Origin: Plantago major
Taxonomy: Eukaryota > Streptophyta > Magnoliopsida > Lamiales > Plantaginaceae
Direction: 5' to 3'
NCBI GenBank assembly: GCA_026545765.1
Contig: CM048841.1
Span: 67,330,217-67,394,216 of the forward strand
DNA: 64,000 nucleotides
Of the stretch, positions 33,452-45,380 are shown one piece after another. The position numbers were made by a program, and so were the translations under genes. The notes below the pieces were generated by a model. The model was not told where the DNA came from and did no database searches. It worked only from the letters and a program-made list of their open reading frames with translations. Within the stretch, counting starts at the first letter, position 1. Each line of letters opens with the position of its first letter.

Positions 33452-36255
33452 TGATGTGTCAAATCAGGTTTTGAATTTGTTTACTTAGCCGAGAGCTAAC
33501 TCTCAACACTACGAAAACTTGTAGTGTAGTGAAGTTAACCCCGAGGTCGGTCTCTAGGGACTTAACTAGGCTGAGCTTCAGTTTACGAATAAAAGTAACA
33601 ATACGAAAAGCAGTAAAAGTTTGTTTGCTTCGGCAGCGAGATGATAGACTAGAGTAAACAACTACTTGCAACTACTAGAAACCGAATTGATACTAACGAG
33701 ATTGAAATATGAATGGGGGAAATTATGGAGTGGTAACGTCAACAAGCTAGCTAGCAGGATACATGCGATTCACGGGATTGACTACGCAAGTTGTCACAGT
33801 CTTTAGTTCAAAAACGAATAGCACTAATGAAGGCGTCAGTTTCACTAGGCTACAATCAATTTGACTAACCTACTATCACCGTTTGCAACTAACTGTTAGA
33901 TCAAGCAAGACGAAAGACATTTTGGTTTGCAAGGCTTAAATACCTAATCTAAAAGTGATTTTGTCTTGAAGATCATCAAACGTGATAGTAGGAATAGTAA
34001 TTAATCTAAAAGGCACAAGTAGTCGAATCCCGATGCACTTCAAATCGTACAAACCCTAGCTAGCATGCATTGAATCAGTCACCACCCCATAGTAGGGGTG
34101 TTTAGCTACTCATGATAAGTGGAGGCATAATCATACTAGCAATAAACATGATCTCAAGCACAAAACAAAGATTCGAGAGGATTGATACAATTTTACCCTT
34201 CGTTGTCACAAACCCTAGGTAGAAATTGAAGAACGAAAACGAATCGATGCAAAACCTGTGTAGATAGTCTCCCAATCAACGTCAATCGTCGAATTACAAG
34301 AGAAAACGGTTCAATTACCTCAAATTGGGTAATTGCCTTTGAAACTAGGTCTAGCTCTAGAACAAAGTGTGTGTTCTTGACAATGGAATGACAATCCTGA
34401 AAAGTAAACATCTGTTTCCAACTAATAGAAAGAAAGAAAAAACGAAGTCTGAATCCGAAAAGGAAAGAAAACGGGCGAACTGAGGACAAAATCGCGACCT
34501 GTGCGATGAGTTGGCGCCCACCAACTTCATACATGGTGCCAGCCATGTACAGAAGTTGGCGGGCGCCAAGATTCGATCTTTGGCGCCCGCCAACTTAGAC
34601 TTGGCGCCCGCCAACACACACTGGACAGTGTTGGCGGGCGCCATCTCCAAACTGGCGTGCGCCATGGCTTCTAAAAAATTACGATTTTGCCCTTTTTGTC
34701 CTTCTTACTCAATTTTGCTCCTTTTAACTCCGATACTCGGTATGTTGGCTTCCCCGCTCCACTTCTAGCAACCGTACGAGGCATTGGGACTTCCATATCT
34801 TGTAGATGCATATAAAACACACCCTTTTTGCCTTCAATTTGCTCGATTTAGCCAAATACCTGCAAAATCCACAAGGAACAAAACAAGTAAAAAGACTCTA
34901 GGAAAACTACTAAAACTATACTTAAGAATAACAAAAGGACTGTAAAAAAGACCAGATGAGATAACGTAAAACCGACTCATCAAACTCCCCACACCGAACT
35001 CTTGCTTGTCCTCAAGCAACAAACTCTCTAAAAAACCTAGAAAAAGGAAAAAACACATAGACACAAAATAAAGTCTAGCTCCCAAGCTACCGAGTCTACG
35101 ATTGCACATAATAAGCCCAAGAAATACAGAAGCTTTGACATCACACTGACATTCACAGAATAACATGCACAAGTTCAAAAAGTTCGTTTCCAAAGTAAAT
35201 AGAACTTTAGTCTAACACGGTAGTCCCTCATAAGTGGATCCTATGCATCTATTCTCTCACACTCCTGGAAGTGTCCAGTAGGGGTAATCACTCAAGAATA
35301 TAAAGAGATAAGGAAGGTGACTTGCGTCACAAAGATGCCTCAAATACCTCATGCAATGTACTCAATCAGTTAAGTCGGAAGGGACTTTTTCATAGCTCTG
35401 TAACAATCGTGAGACTTATAAAAAGCGATCGTTCTCTCTTTTTTCAATATTTTTTTCATTTTTTGCATACTCTTTTTTGCAGTCTTATATATGACCCATA
35501 TGCTTATATATTTTTTTCTGTCTCAATTTTTTGGTAGTGTATGTTTTACCGAAAGTCCGCACTTTTGTGCGTGCTGGTTTGGTATACACGCCATCAACCC
35601 TCACAGACATATAGCTTTTAAGGGCCACGCCGGGGTATATAGGTAGTATCTGAAATGTGCCCAACACGATTAACGGTGGCAACTAGTACCATAGATCTAC
35701 TCCGAGACATATATATACTTTTTATTTTTTAATTTTGAGAGAACGAAAAACCTGAACACAGTCTTTATCAATACAAGTGGTGCACATAAACCTCCTCCCC
35801 AAACCTATTCTTGGAATAGGTTTGGCATAAGAAAATAAGAATGTAAAACATGTCGTTCGTCATGCTTAACTTACACAGAGTACTCATGAGAATGATGAGG
35901 CGCAAACAAGGGAGTTTTCACTTCCCGAATTAAATCACACAGGTGCCGATACAATATTTTTTCATCGGCTAAGGTTTACTCACAGGCTTTTTGGACTACA
36001 GAACTAGAGCAGACTTTCTATTTACAGCAGAAACGAACTTAGCAAACTTAAACAAGCAAACTGCTAATAGTCAAGGATCAGCCAAAACAAAAGCATTAAA
36101 GAGGTTTAGTACATGCAATAGACGCTCGACTTGGGAGACAGACTTAGACTCAACAGACAGACTCGAATAAGAAATTCAAAAAGCAACACATCCGAAAACA
36201 TGCAAGCAAGAAGCCTAAAGCAGATCAAAACGGTGATACCTTTGGATCATGAGTT
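33452..36255 (-). mobile_element. gypsy-like LTR retrotransposon remnant: one LTR and truncated interior
   Basis: On the minus strand, a phrase 'cttgaggacaagcaagagtt' followed by 'GTGTGGGGAGTT' at about 34984-35025 is the familiar polypurine tract region of plant gypsy elements. A 1531-bp LTR follows, starting TGATGAGTCGG at 34982 and ending GACACATCA at 33452. The interior (34983 to about 36255) holds non-coding 3' sequence only; no pol is present, so the element is truncated. The lineage within gypsy cannot be fixed. Confidence 0.6.
34508..34668. repeat. GC-rich palindromic array GGCGCCCGCCAAC
   Basis: Inside the gypsy-like LTR the words 'ttggcgcccgccaac', 'gttggcgggcgcca' and diverged forms occur about seven times in both orientations over 160 bp. 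They would fold into strong hairpins. The surrounding LTR is AT-rich, so the contrast is sharp. Confidence 0.8.
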
Positions 36256-36324
36256 CTAAAAAATTGTAAAATTTATATGTTTGTAAATTGAGATACATTT
36301 TTCTAACAGATTTTATATTCTTTC

Positions 36325-36350
36325 CCCGTCGAGTATCGACGGGCCATTTA

Positions 36351-36354
<4 letters not shown>
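36325..36354 (+). repeat. Helitron B 3' terminus: hairpin plus CTAA
   Basis: CCCGTCGA-gta-TCGACGGG, seven bases, then CTAA and T. CTRR endings are accepted for Helitrons. Confidence 0.75.

Positions 36355-36425
<71 letters not shown>
36354..36425. repeat. (AT)n microsatellite
   Basis: An almost pure TA dinucleotide run of about 70 bp starts at the last base of Helitron B. Confidence 0.95.
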
Positions 36426-36427
<2 letters not shown>

Positions 36428-36542
36428 TAGCTTTGTGGTGAAGCCACATGTTATGTTGTGTTGGAAGAATACTCAATTATGATTGTTAGACTCTTTTTTC
36501 TCTCTCTAGAAGCTGCCCGACGAATTTGGATCAGCTTCTCCG

Positions 36543-38014
36543 ATGAAGCGTGCACGCGGTCGGCCACGTAAACAGGTGGTGGCGTCCACGAGGACCTCGG
36601 ACAACGGAGCACGGACGCCGATTCATGCGACTGGGACTGAACAGAGGGAAGAAGGTGAATTGGATCAGGTAGGTGACGGCGGAGTTTTGGAAGGACAAAC
36701 AACTCCGGCGGCTCAGCAGAGCCCGATTCCGGAAGAAATTGAGGATGTGAATAGGAAGAGGACGGCGGAGATGGAGGAATCGCAAAGCGACGGCAACCGC
36801 CACCCTGATACGGGTGGACAACAAGGCTCGCTGGCGCTTGAGATAGTTGAAAGGTTCCCTGAATCTGGGGAGCAGGAGAACCAGGTGACGCCTGGGGATG
36901 GGAGTACAAAGCAGCAGGAACACGTGCTTAATCCGACCCCTACGCCTCAACTTTGGACGGATGTGATTAGCGGCAACAGGCTACCATCCCGGGGATTGGC
37001 TATCAGTTATTCTGCCCCGGGGATTGGTTACCAGTTATTCTGCCCCGGCGATTGTGAATGGAGACATTGATATTACAATTGAGGAATCAGATGTTGCTTC
37101 GAAAAAGAAGTTCTGGGAATCGAGTCTTATTATGTATGTTTTGGGTGGGGAATTAACTATGAATGGCGTTAAACAGTACATGATGAAATTCTGGAATTTC
37201 GTGGCTTTGCCGGAGATATTTTATGATGAGGAGGGTTATTTTATCCTTAAATTCCGGACTGTTGAAGACAGAGACCTTGTGATAAGTAAAGGACCCTATA
37301 CGATATACATATGACCATGTTTATCTAGAAGTGGAAGAGTGAATTTTGCCTTAAAGATGACATGAAGCGAACGTTACCGATTTGGGTTAAGCTCCCACAC
37401 CTTCCATTACATCTTTGGAGTGCGTCGAGTCTTGGGAAAATTGGTAGTGCACTTGGTAAACCTCTGTTTACTGATGAATGCATTGCACATATGCTGCGTA
37501 TTTCCTATGCTAGGCTACTAATTGAGGTTGATATCACTAAAAAGCTGCGCGAAAGTATTAATATTAAGGATGAGAAAGGGAATATGGTGATACAACCGGT
37601 GAAATACGAGTGGAAGCCTATGTTTTGTGACAGATGCCAGAAAGTGGGACATATTTGCAAACCTCCACAGCACCGGAATGATCCTAGGAATGCGCCTAAT
37701 AAGCAATGGAAAGTCACTGTGGACCGTCGACCAGGTTCGAATATAGCTGGGGAAAATCGAAGGCGTGAACCTGAGACACTGCCCGTGCCTCAGCCGCCTC
37801 CTATGGCACGGACCACCCTTGCTGCTTCTATTAGCAGGTCTGCGGATGAGTGGCAGACTGTGGGCTCGATTCGTAGGATCCCTAGTAGGGGAAAAGAACC
37901 AATGATTCCACAACCACATGCTGACTCTAGTTTGGAACCCGTTTTTTGCCAGAATGGTTTTGACTCACTTCGGAATGAGAATGTCTCCGTTGTGATTCAT
38001 GACAGGGACCCATG
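36543..38014 (+). pseudogene. LINE 1 ORF1 (AT-hook, DUF4283, zinc knuckle)
   Basis: The start is MKRARGRPRKQ, with an AT-hook-like RGRPRK core. A 28-bp tandem duplication at about 36991-37046 shifts frame. DUF4283 follows (LIMYVLGGELTMNG, then FWNFVALPEIFYDEEGYF, 37120-37314), then another small shift near 37315-37360, PIWVKLPHLPLHLW (about 37376-37420), a CX2CX4HX4-type knuckle (CDRCQKVGHICKP, near 37628) and a Pro/Arg-rich tail. The stop TGA at 38012-38014 overlaps the ORF2 start as ATGA. ORF1 proteins of plant L1s bind element RNA. Confidence 0.8.
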
Positions 38015-41000
38015 ATTGTCTCTTGGGATGTAAGGGGGTGTAATAAGATAGCTAAGGTGAAGGAGATTGGCTCCCGTCTCCGTGCGCTTCAGATATATGT
38101 AGCTATCATAGTAGAAACTAGAGTTAAACAAGAAAGAAGCAAAAAGATTCGTGACCGATTGGGTGTACAGTGGAGGTTTGTGGATAACTATGCCTCTCAT
38201 GCGAATGGGAGAATCTGGATTTTGTGGGACCCCACTAAAGTTACTATCCAGGCTGTCGAAGAGGGACCCCAGTTTATACGCTGTCGACTTACTGGTATCG
38301 ATGGTACCTTCATTACTTGGCTCACGGCTATTTATGCTCTGAATCAGATTGAAGACCGAAGGCGCTTGTGGGAGAAGATAGAGGTTTTACGACCTCTAGG
38401 GTCTGAAAAGTGGATGTTCATGGGGGATTTCAACAATGTTCTTTCGTCCCAGGATCGTATAGGGGGATCTCTAGTGCATCCTAATGAATATGTGGACTTG
38501 GTAGAGATGATGGAACGAGTGGAGTTGTTTCAGATTGACAGTATTGGTGACCACTTCACTTGGCATAACAAACATACTGCTGATCCGATTTATTCCAGGA
38601 TAGATCGTGTGCTGGGAAATATGTCATGGATTCAGGCCTTTAGCCACTTACAGGTTGAAATTCTTGATGCTAGTGTGTCTGATCATGCACTCCTTCGTTT
38701 GAAATTATTTGAACTCCCTCGTGTGCCGAAGAGGAACTTCAAGTTCATTAATAGGGTGATTGAACTACCAGATTTTTTGGAGAAAGTTCGGATCCAATGG
38801 AGGAAACCCGTGAGTGGAAACGGCATGTCTGTGGTCTGGTCCAAGCTGCGGGGTTTACAACAGACTGTCCGGCAATTACAACAGGCTTTTCGAGGGATTG
38901 GGAACACGGTGGAAACTGCCAGATGTGACTTACAGCGGGCTCAAGCGGAATTGAGGGCGGATCGTATGAATAGTCATTGTATTGAGCATGTACGGCAATG
39001 TACTATGACACTTTTGCATTAGAATGAAGTCGAAGAGGGGATACTCCAACAATGATCTAAGGTGGATTGGATCCGATTGGGGGATGAGAACAATCAATAC
39101 TTTCATGCTATTGTTCGCGCGAAGAATCGCAACTCCGGGATGGTATGTATTGAACGAGCTAATGGTACAGTAGCTACTTACCCAACCGAGATTGAGATGG
39201 AAGTCTTGGACTTCTACAAGAACCTGGTGGGAACGACTTCAGAGGCATTGGAAGGAGTCAATATCAGTGTTCTTAGATCCGGTCCGCAGATTTCTAGGGT
39301 GCAAGCGGCTGCCTTCACCCGTCCTGTCACTCGTGGGGAGATGCGGGCTGCATTAGATGGAATTGGTGACCTTAAAGCCCCTGGATTGGATGGTTATAAC
39401 GCGAAGTTCTTTAAGGCCACTTGGAGTATTATCGAGCCTGATGTAGTCAAAGCTGTGAAGGAGTTTTTTGAACAAGGACGAATGTATAAGGCGGTGAATT
39501 GTAGCCTTGTGACACTGATCCCCAAGGTTGCGGATGCTAAGATGGTCAAGGATTTTCGACCTCTCATGTTGTACTACCCTATATAAGATTATATCTAAGA
39601 TCCTCACTGCTAGACTCAGTAGTGTTTTGCCTGGACTTGTGCATGAAAGCCAAGCTGCATTCATCCCGAGTCAATAGGTTCATAACCATATCCTGCTAGC
39701 ATATGAATTATTACGGGGTTATAATAGGAAGACCGAAGCTCCTAAGTGTATGATGCAAATGGATCTACAGAAAGCATACGACACGGTGGAGTGGAATGCA
39801 CTTGAGACAATTTTGAACGAACTCGGATTTCCCTCCCAGTTTGTTAACTGGATTATGATTTGTGTTACTACCGTCTCCTATCGTTATATGATCAATGGCA
39901 CTGCTTCGCATTGTTTACAGGCTAGGCGGGGGCTTCGTCAGGGTGATCCGATATCCCCTTTGCTCTTCGTAGTGGTCATGGAATACCTATATCGGACATT
40001 ACAAGAATTGAAGAGGGTTCCGGATTTTAATTTTCATTCTCGATGTGACGGGCTGCAAATTATCAATCTTAGCTTTGCCGACGATCTCATGTTGTTCTCT
40101 AGAGCCGATCCGGTTTCTGTTCAACTTTTTATGAACAGTTTCGACGCTTTCTCGCGAGCCACGGGGCTTCGGGTCAATCCGCATAAGTGTCAAATTTATT
40201 TTGGTGCCGTGGAAGGGGAAGTGAAGAGCAGAATTCAACAGATTACTTGGGGGTTCCGCTTACTAGCAAAAAGGTTACAATCGGGCAGTGTCAACCTTTG
40301 ATTGATAAGATAGTAGCCAGGATTCGACACTGGAGTGCCAAGCTCCTTAGCTATGCTGGTCGAGTTCAGTTAATCAAGAGTGTATTGTTTGTTGTGGCTA
40401 ATTATTAGCTCCAATGTTTCCCCCTTCCCAAACGAGTTCTGAAACATATTGAAGCTATTTGCAGGTCCTTCCTTTGGTCAAACAGTGAGACCATCACACG
40501 TAAAGCACCGGTGGCCTGGGAGAAAGTTTGTGAACCAAAATCCAAAGGTGGGTTACAGATTATCGCTTTACAGGAATGAAATCAAGCTTGTATGATGAAG
40601 CTGCTTTGGAATTTATGTGGTAAAAAGGACAATCTTTGGGTCAAATGGATCCACATATACTATATGCCTCAGGATAGTATGTTGACAGCAGAGGTTCCGA
40701 ATTCCTACTCTTGGATTTTTCGAGGTATTCTTAGTAGTTGAGCAATGATACACCACAATCAAAATTGGAATACTATGTTGTTGCTTCCGCACTTCAAAAC
40801 ATGAGTCATCTATAGAGGTCTACAGGATACGACAAATGTGGTGTCGTGGAGGACAATTCTGTACAGAAACTTGGCACGCCACGCACGAGTTGTTGCACAG
40901 CTTGCATGCACAAGCGTCTTGCGACTAGGGAGAGATTGGAACGAGTAGGGCTACTGCAAAACTCGACGTGTTGCTTCTGCACTTCGACTGAGACACAAGG

Positions 41001-41333
41001 ACATCTCCTATTCGCATGTCCCATAACTTCCGGAATCTGGCAGTATGTACTTAGCTGGCTTCAGGTTCCGCCAATCCGCAGGGATGGGATGAAGAATTAT
41101 TGTGGATTCTACGCCGAACCCGGGGCAAGGGATGGAGAGCTAAACTACTCAAATTAGCCTTTACTGAAACAGTCTATGAGACATGGGTGGTCAGGAATTC
41201 TGTTTGCTTTGCTAATGATTCTGGCACCCCTGATAGTAACCGTATTGCTAGGAAAATTGTTGATGTTATTGTTTACAGAGCTTGGAAAACCCATGAGTTA
41301 AGGTCCCATGTTGGAAACCTTTTGGTAGTGTAG
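38012..41333 (+). pseudogene. LINE 1 ORF2 (endonuclease, RT, zf-RVT)
   Basis: The apurinic-like endonuclease domain spans 38012-38720: WDVRG (Asp where related copies have Asn), LVET-like VETRV, GDFNN and SDHALL. Stops follow at 39020 and 39053 in the linker. The RT shows LKAPGLDGYNAKFFK and LVTLIPK (39370-39530), a frameshift near 39570, then LQKAYDTVEW, RRGLRQGDPISPLLF and FADDLMLF (active site, about 40070-40100). Another shift lies near 40240, and stops at 40408 and beyond. A zf-RVT Cys/His segment (CFCTSTETQGHLLFACP) is near 40975. Not functional. Confidence 0.85.
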
Positions 41334-41461
41334 GTTATTTAGCTCGTTAGTCATTTACGGATTCAGGCTGGATCGCTCTTGATCGCCTTTTGCTTTGTAT
41401 TATTTTTGGAGTTTGATAATATATTCTCGTTCAAAAAAAAATATATACTCAATTATGATTG

Positions 41462-41916
41462 GTTCATTTTTCTTCATCGTTGGAAGAATGGTTCATTCTG
41501 ATTGGCCAAAAACATTTGATATCCTAGTTGGCTTATCCAGTATACTATAATCTTAATAAATAATATGACCACATATGAGTAAATAACTTCCATATTTGTA
41601 ACAAAAAATCATTATATATAGCGGCCGGTAATAGTGCCTAAATAAAGTAAATTAACTTAATGTACAATTTACTAAACGTGGAATGTAACAATGGTTACAA
41701 ATTAAAGTGCAACATTATTTTAATCAATGTTACAAAATTTGCCACACTTGGTAGTGTTTATTACTGTGGTACAATTTCTGCAAGCTGATTTTGTAGCGGC
41801 TATAATCTAATTTTAATCGAGTTATCATTTTCATTCTGTTTGCTAGGCGATTTTAATCGCGTTGAACAGTAACCGTTTTTAATCACCAACTATTCATAAT
41901 TCAATTAAATTTTATC
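41462..41916. other. spacer between the two tail-to-tail LINEs
   Basis: About 450 bp, AT-rich and non-coding. 'tatagcggccgg' (41619) and 'gtagcggctata' (41791) hint at short inverted ends of a decayed small element, but the match is too short to call. Confidence 0.4.
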
Positions 41917-42026
41917 TTTTTTTGGAACTAGAATATATTATCAAACTCCAAAAACAGTACAAAACAAAATGCGATCCAAGCGATCCAAGCGATCCAGCCT
42001 GTAGTACGCAAAGTAAACTAGGATGT

Positions 42027-45000
42027 CTAAGCAAGCATTAGACTCACAACATGGGGTCGAAGCCGAGGTACCATCCAAGCCCTATAAATCACTACGGTAA
42101 TAACCTGTTGTGAAACATGCCCTGGACTAGAATCATGACCAAAGCACACACTATTTCTATGTCTCCATACCTCATACATAGTTTCTATGAAAGCCAATTT
42201 GAGTAGCCTCTATCGCCAGTTCTTTCCCTTAGCATGTTGGAGGATCCATCTTATCTCAGTAGCCCATGGTCCGGGGGAGTGCTGGCAGCCCAGCCAATGT
42301 AGAACCTCAGTCCATATTTGTCTCGTCACCACACATTCAAAGAAGAGATGCTCACGGGACTCAGCATCGGGGCAAAGGCAGCAGTCCCCATTGTCGACCA
42401 TGCCGAAACGCTGTAATCGGTCCTTTGTCGCGAGCCGGTCATGGCATGCCATCCACACAATCATCTTAGCTCTAGGTCTAGCAATGTTCCCAAACATCAA
42501 ATCCTTCCAATCCACATCCGGCAGTTCAGTTTATAGTGCTGAGTACATCAGTCCTGTTTTAAATTTTGGCATTATCCTCATCGACTCCCATGTTCGATTT
42601 CCACTCACCATGGCTCTGCATTGTAGAATACCCTTTATAATCCATGAGCTTGATGGTGGTATTTTCCCAGACATGATGTGGTCCTGTGGTATATAATATG
42701 CATGTATCCACTTGACCCATAGGCTATCCTGCTTATTAGAAAGATTCCAAAGTAGTTTTAGCATGCACGCTTGATTCCATATATGCAGATCAATTATTTG
42801 TAGTCCCCCTTGTCGTTTTGGAGTGCACACCTTCTCCCATGCCACCGGTGACTTTCTAGTAACCGTGTCACTGTTCGACCATAGGAAGGATCGGCAAATA
42901 GCTTCAATGTTGTGCAAAACACCCTTCGGAAGGGGAAAGCACTGTAGCCAGTAATTCGTGACCGCAAATAGAACACTCTTAATCAACTACACTCGACCTC
43001 CATAACTGAGTAGTTTAGCACTCCAATGCCTGATCCTTGCGACTAACTTATCAATCAGCGGCTGGCATTGCACTATTGTGAGTTTCTTGCTTGTAAGCGG
43101 AACGCCAAGGTACTGGAAGGGTAACACTCCAGTACCAAACCCCGTGCGCATCCGTATAGCATGTTGGACAGCCTCAGGAACAGCGCCAAAATAAAGCCGA
43201 CATTTAGCCGGATTCGCCCTCAGCCCCGTGGATTGTGAAAAACTCTCAAAAGTCTCCATAACCAACTCGACCGAACGTAAATCACCTCTGGTAAACAAGA
43301 GTAGGTCATCCGCAAAGCTAAGGTTCACAATAGAAAGTCGCTCACACTTTGAATGGAAATTAAAATCCGGCACATTCTTTAATCCCTGCATTATCCTGTG
43401 CATATACTCCATAACCAAGACAAACAACAGTGGTGATAGAGGATCACCTTGCCTTAACCCACGTCTAGCTTTGAGAATCCTAGTCGGTTTCCCATTAACC
43501 ATATATCGATAGGAGACGGTGGAGACACACACCATAACCCATCGAATGAAGCGTGGTGGAAAACTCATCTCTTGTAATATACACTCCAGTGTTGTCCACT
43601 CAACTGTATCATAAGCCTTCTGCAGGTCCATCTGTAACATGCATCTGGGAGTTCCACCTGTCCTGTTGTATCCTCGGAGTAATTCATAGGCAAGTAGTAT
43701 ATGGTTATGGATCTGCTGTCCAGGGACAAACGCAGCCTGACTTTCATGGACCACCTCACCTATGACCTTCCTAACCGATTTGTCAGTACTTTAGATATTA
43801 TTTTGTAAAGGGTCGTACAGCATGAAATCGGTCGGAAGTCCTTCACCTCCTTTGCCTCCGCAACCTTGGGTATTAGGGTAACGACACTACAATTTACTGC
43901 CAAAAACATCCGGTCATGCTCAACGAATTCCTGCACCGCCCGAATAGTGTCATCACCAACGACACTCCAGGCTGCCTTGAAAAATTTAGCGTTAAATCCG
44001 TCAATTCCCGGGGCTTTTAAATCTCCAATCCCTTTCAATGCATCTGTGATTTCACCAATCGTAACTGAAGCAGTAAGTAGATCCGCAGAGCTATGCCCCA
44101 ATTGCCGCCCCTCATGCAAGGCATGAACATCAAGTCCTTACAGTCTGTTAGTCGAGACTCCCACAAGCTGCTCATAGAAACTCCATACCTCTTGTTCCAG
44201 ATCATGTTGATCCGTAAGAAGCTGCCCATCACTCCGATAAAGCTGTAAAATACCGAGATTCCGGTTCTTCGCCTTGACTGTAGCATGGAAATAAGTGTTA
44301 TTCCCATCTCCTAGTCTAATCCAGTCTATTTTTGCCTTTTGCTGCAGTAATTTCTCCTCCATATCGTTCCAGTAAAGAACATCCTGGGTGAGATCCTTCA
44401 CATGAACAATATGGTTCTCATTCATTCGGTCCTGTACTAGAATCTCCTGTGCCAGTTCAAGTTGAGCACGAACAGCTTCGATCTTTTGGCGGATACCCAT
44501 AAAACGGCGCTGCATATCCCGAATCGTGGGTTGGAGCCTTTTTTAGCTTATCCCAACATCTAATCATAGCTCTACCATCAGCCGGTACATCCCAGCTCTG
44601 CCTCACCCGTTCCAAAAAGTCCGGGGCCTCCACTACTGCATTTAAGAACCGAAATTATTGTCTTTTTGTGGTGCTAGGATCCCAAAGTTGTAGTAACAAC
44701 AAAGCATGATCTGATATACTCGGTTCTAGAATCTCCACCTGCACTTGACTGTACTTCTGGAACCAGCACATATTCCCTATAGCCCTATCAATTCGCGAAT
44801 AGATAGGGTCCCGTGAGTGCTTGTTATGCCAGGTGAAGTTATCTCCGATACTATCCAGTTCATTCAGACCCACTGTATCCATCATGTTCATCAGGTCACA
44901 ATACTCTGAAGGGTGAACCAACGTCCCTCCAATTCTATCATGTGCAGTCAAAACATTGTTAAAATCCCCCAGTATCAACCAACTCCCCTGAACCTGTGGG

Positions 45001-45380
45001 TGTAGTTTCGCTTTATCCTGCCAAAGTACACGTCGATCCTCCAAGTGGTTTAGAGCATAAACCGCTGTCAACCAGGTGATAAGGCACCCTCTCAAATCGA
45101 AAACTCCACAGTGGAGAAACTGTGAACTACCCGAAACCAGCTTGATATCCACCTGTTTTGGGTCCCAGAGTATCCAAATCCGACCATTAGGATGATGATC
45201 ATAATTATCCAGGAAGTTCCATTTGTTACCCAATCTATGTCTGATATCCACACTTTTTGCTTGTTTAACTCTTGTTTCTACTAGTATAGCCAATGCAAAG
45301 TTCATTCCAGAGAGACGGGAGTTAATCTCACGAAGTTTGGCTATATTATTACACCCTCTCACATTCCATGATATAATCAT
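42027..45380 (-). pseudogene. LINE 2 ORF2 (endonuclease, RT, zf-RVT)
   Basis: The endonuclease begins MIISWNVRGCN at 45380 and carries WNVRG, VETRV, GDFNN and SDHALL, so all expected catalytic positions are present (to 44655). A break follows at 44520-44655. The RT carries LKAPGIDGFNAKFFK, VTLIPK (43760-44050), LQKAYDTVEW (about 43630), RRGLRQGDPLSPLLF, and active-site FADDLLLF (about 43310). A stop falls at 42987. The zf-RVT segment (CLCPDAESREHLFFEC, near 42360) and a C-terminal end at 42027-42029 complete it. Stops and shifts at 44138, 43757, 42987, 42531 and 42210 make it non-functional. Confidence 0.85.

Larger units (their letters stand above)
30376..36354 (+). mobile_element. Helitron B, degenerate and interrupted
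   Basis: It has a helicase C-terminal fragment at 30376-30867 and ends in a perfect CCCGTCGA/TCGACGGG hairpin (loop gta, 36325-36343), 7 nt and CTAA at 36351-36354, followed by T. The last 90 bp resemble the tail of Helitron C ('ttgtaaaatttatatgtttgtaa'). A TRIM, a solo LTR and a gypsy LTR remnant fill its middle. The 5' end is not found. Confidence 0.55.
36486..41444 (+). mobile_element. L1-type LINE 1, full length, dead
   Basis: A 17-bp target duplication 'atactcaattatgattg' (36469-36485 and 41445-41461) bounds the copy, and an A run precedes the right one. ORF1 and ORF2 are both present with a 57-bp 5' leader, so the insertion looks full length at about 4.96 kb. Several stops and frameshifts affect both ORFs. 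Confidence 0.9.

Noticed and set aside
33452..34982. Independent solo LTR
   Set aside because: Polypurine-like and 3' interior sequence continues to the right of its 5' end, so it is the 3' LTR of a truncated element rather than a solo LTR.
41600..41810. Small DNA transposon between LINEs 1 and 2
   Set aside because: Only about nine bases of inverted similarity at the ends and no target duplication.
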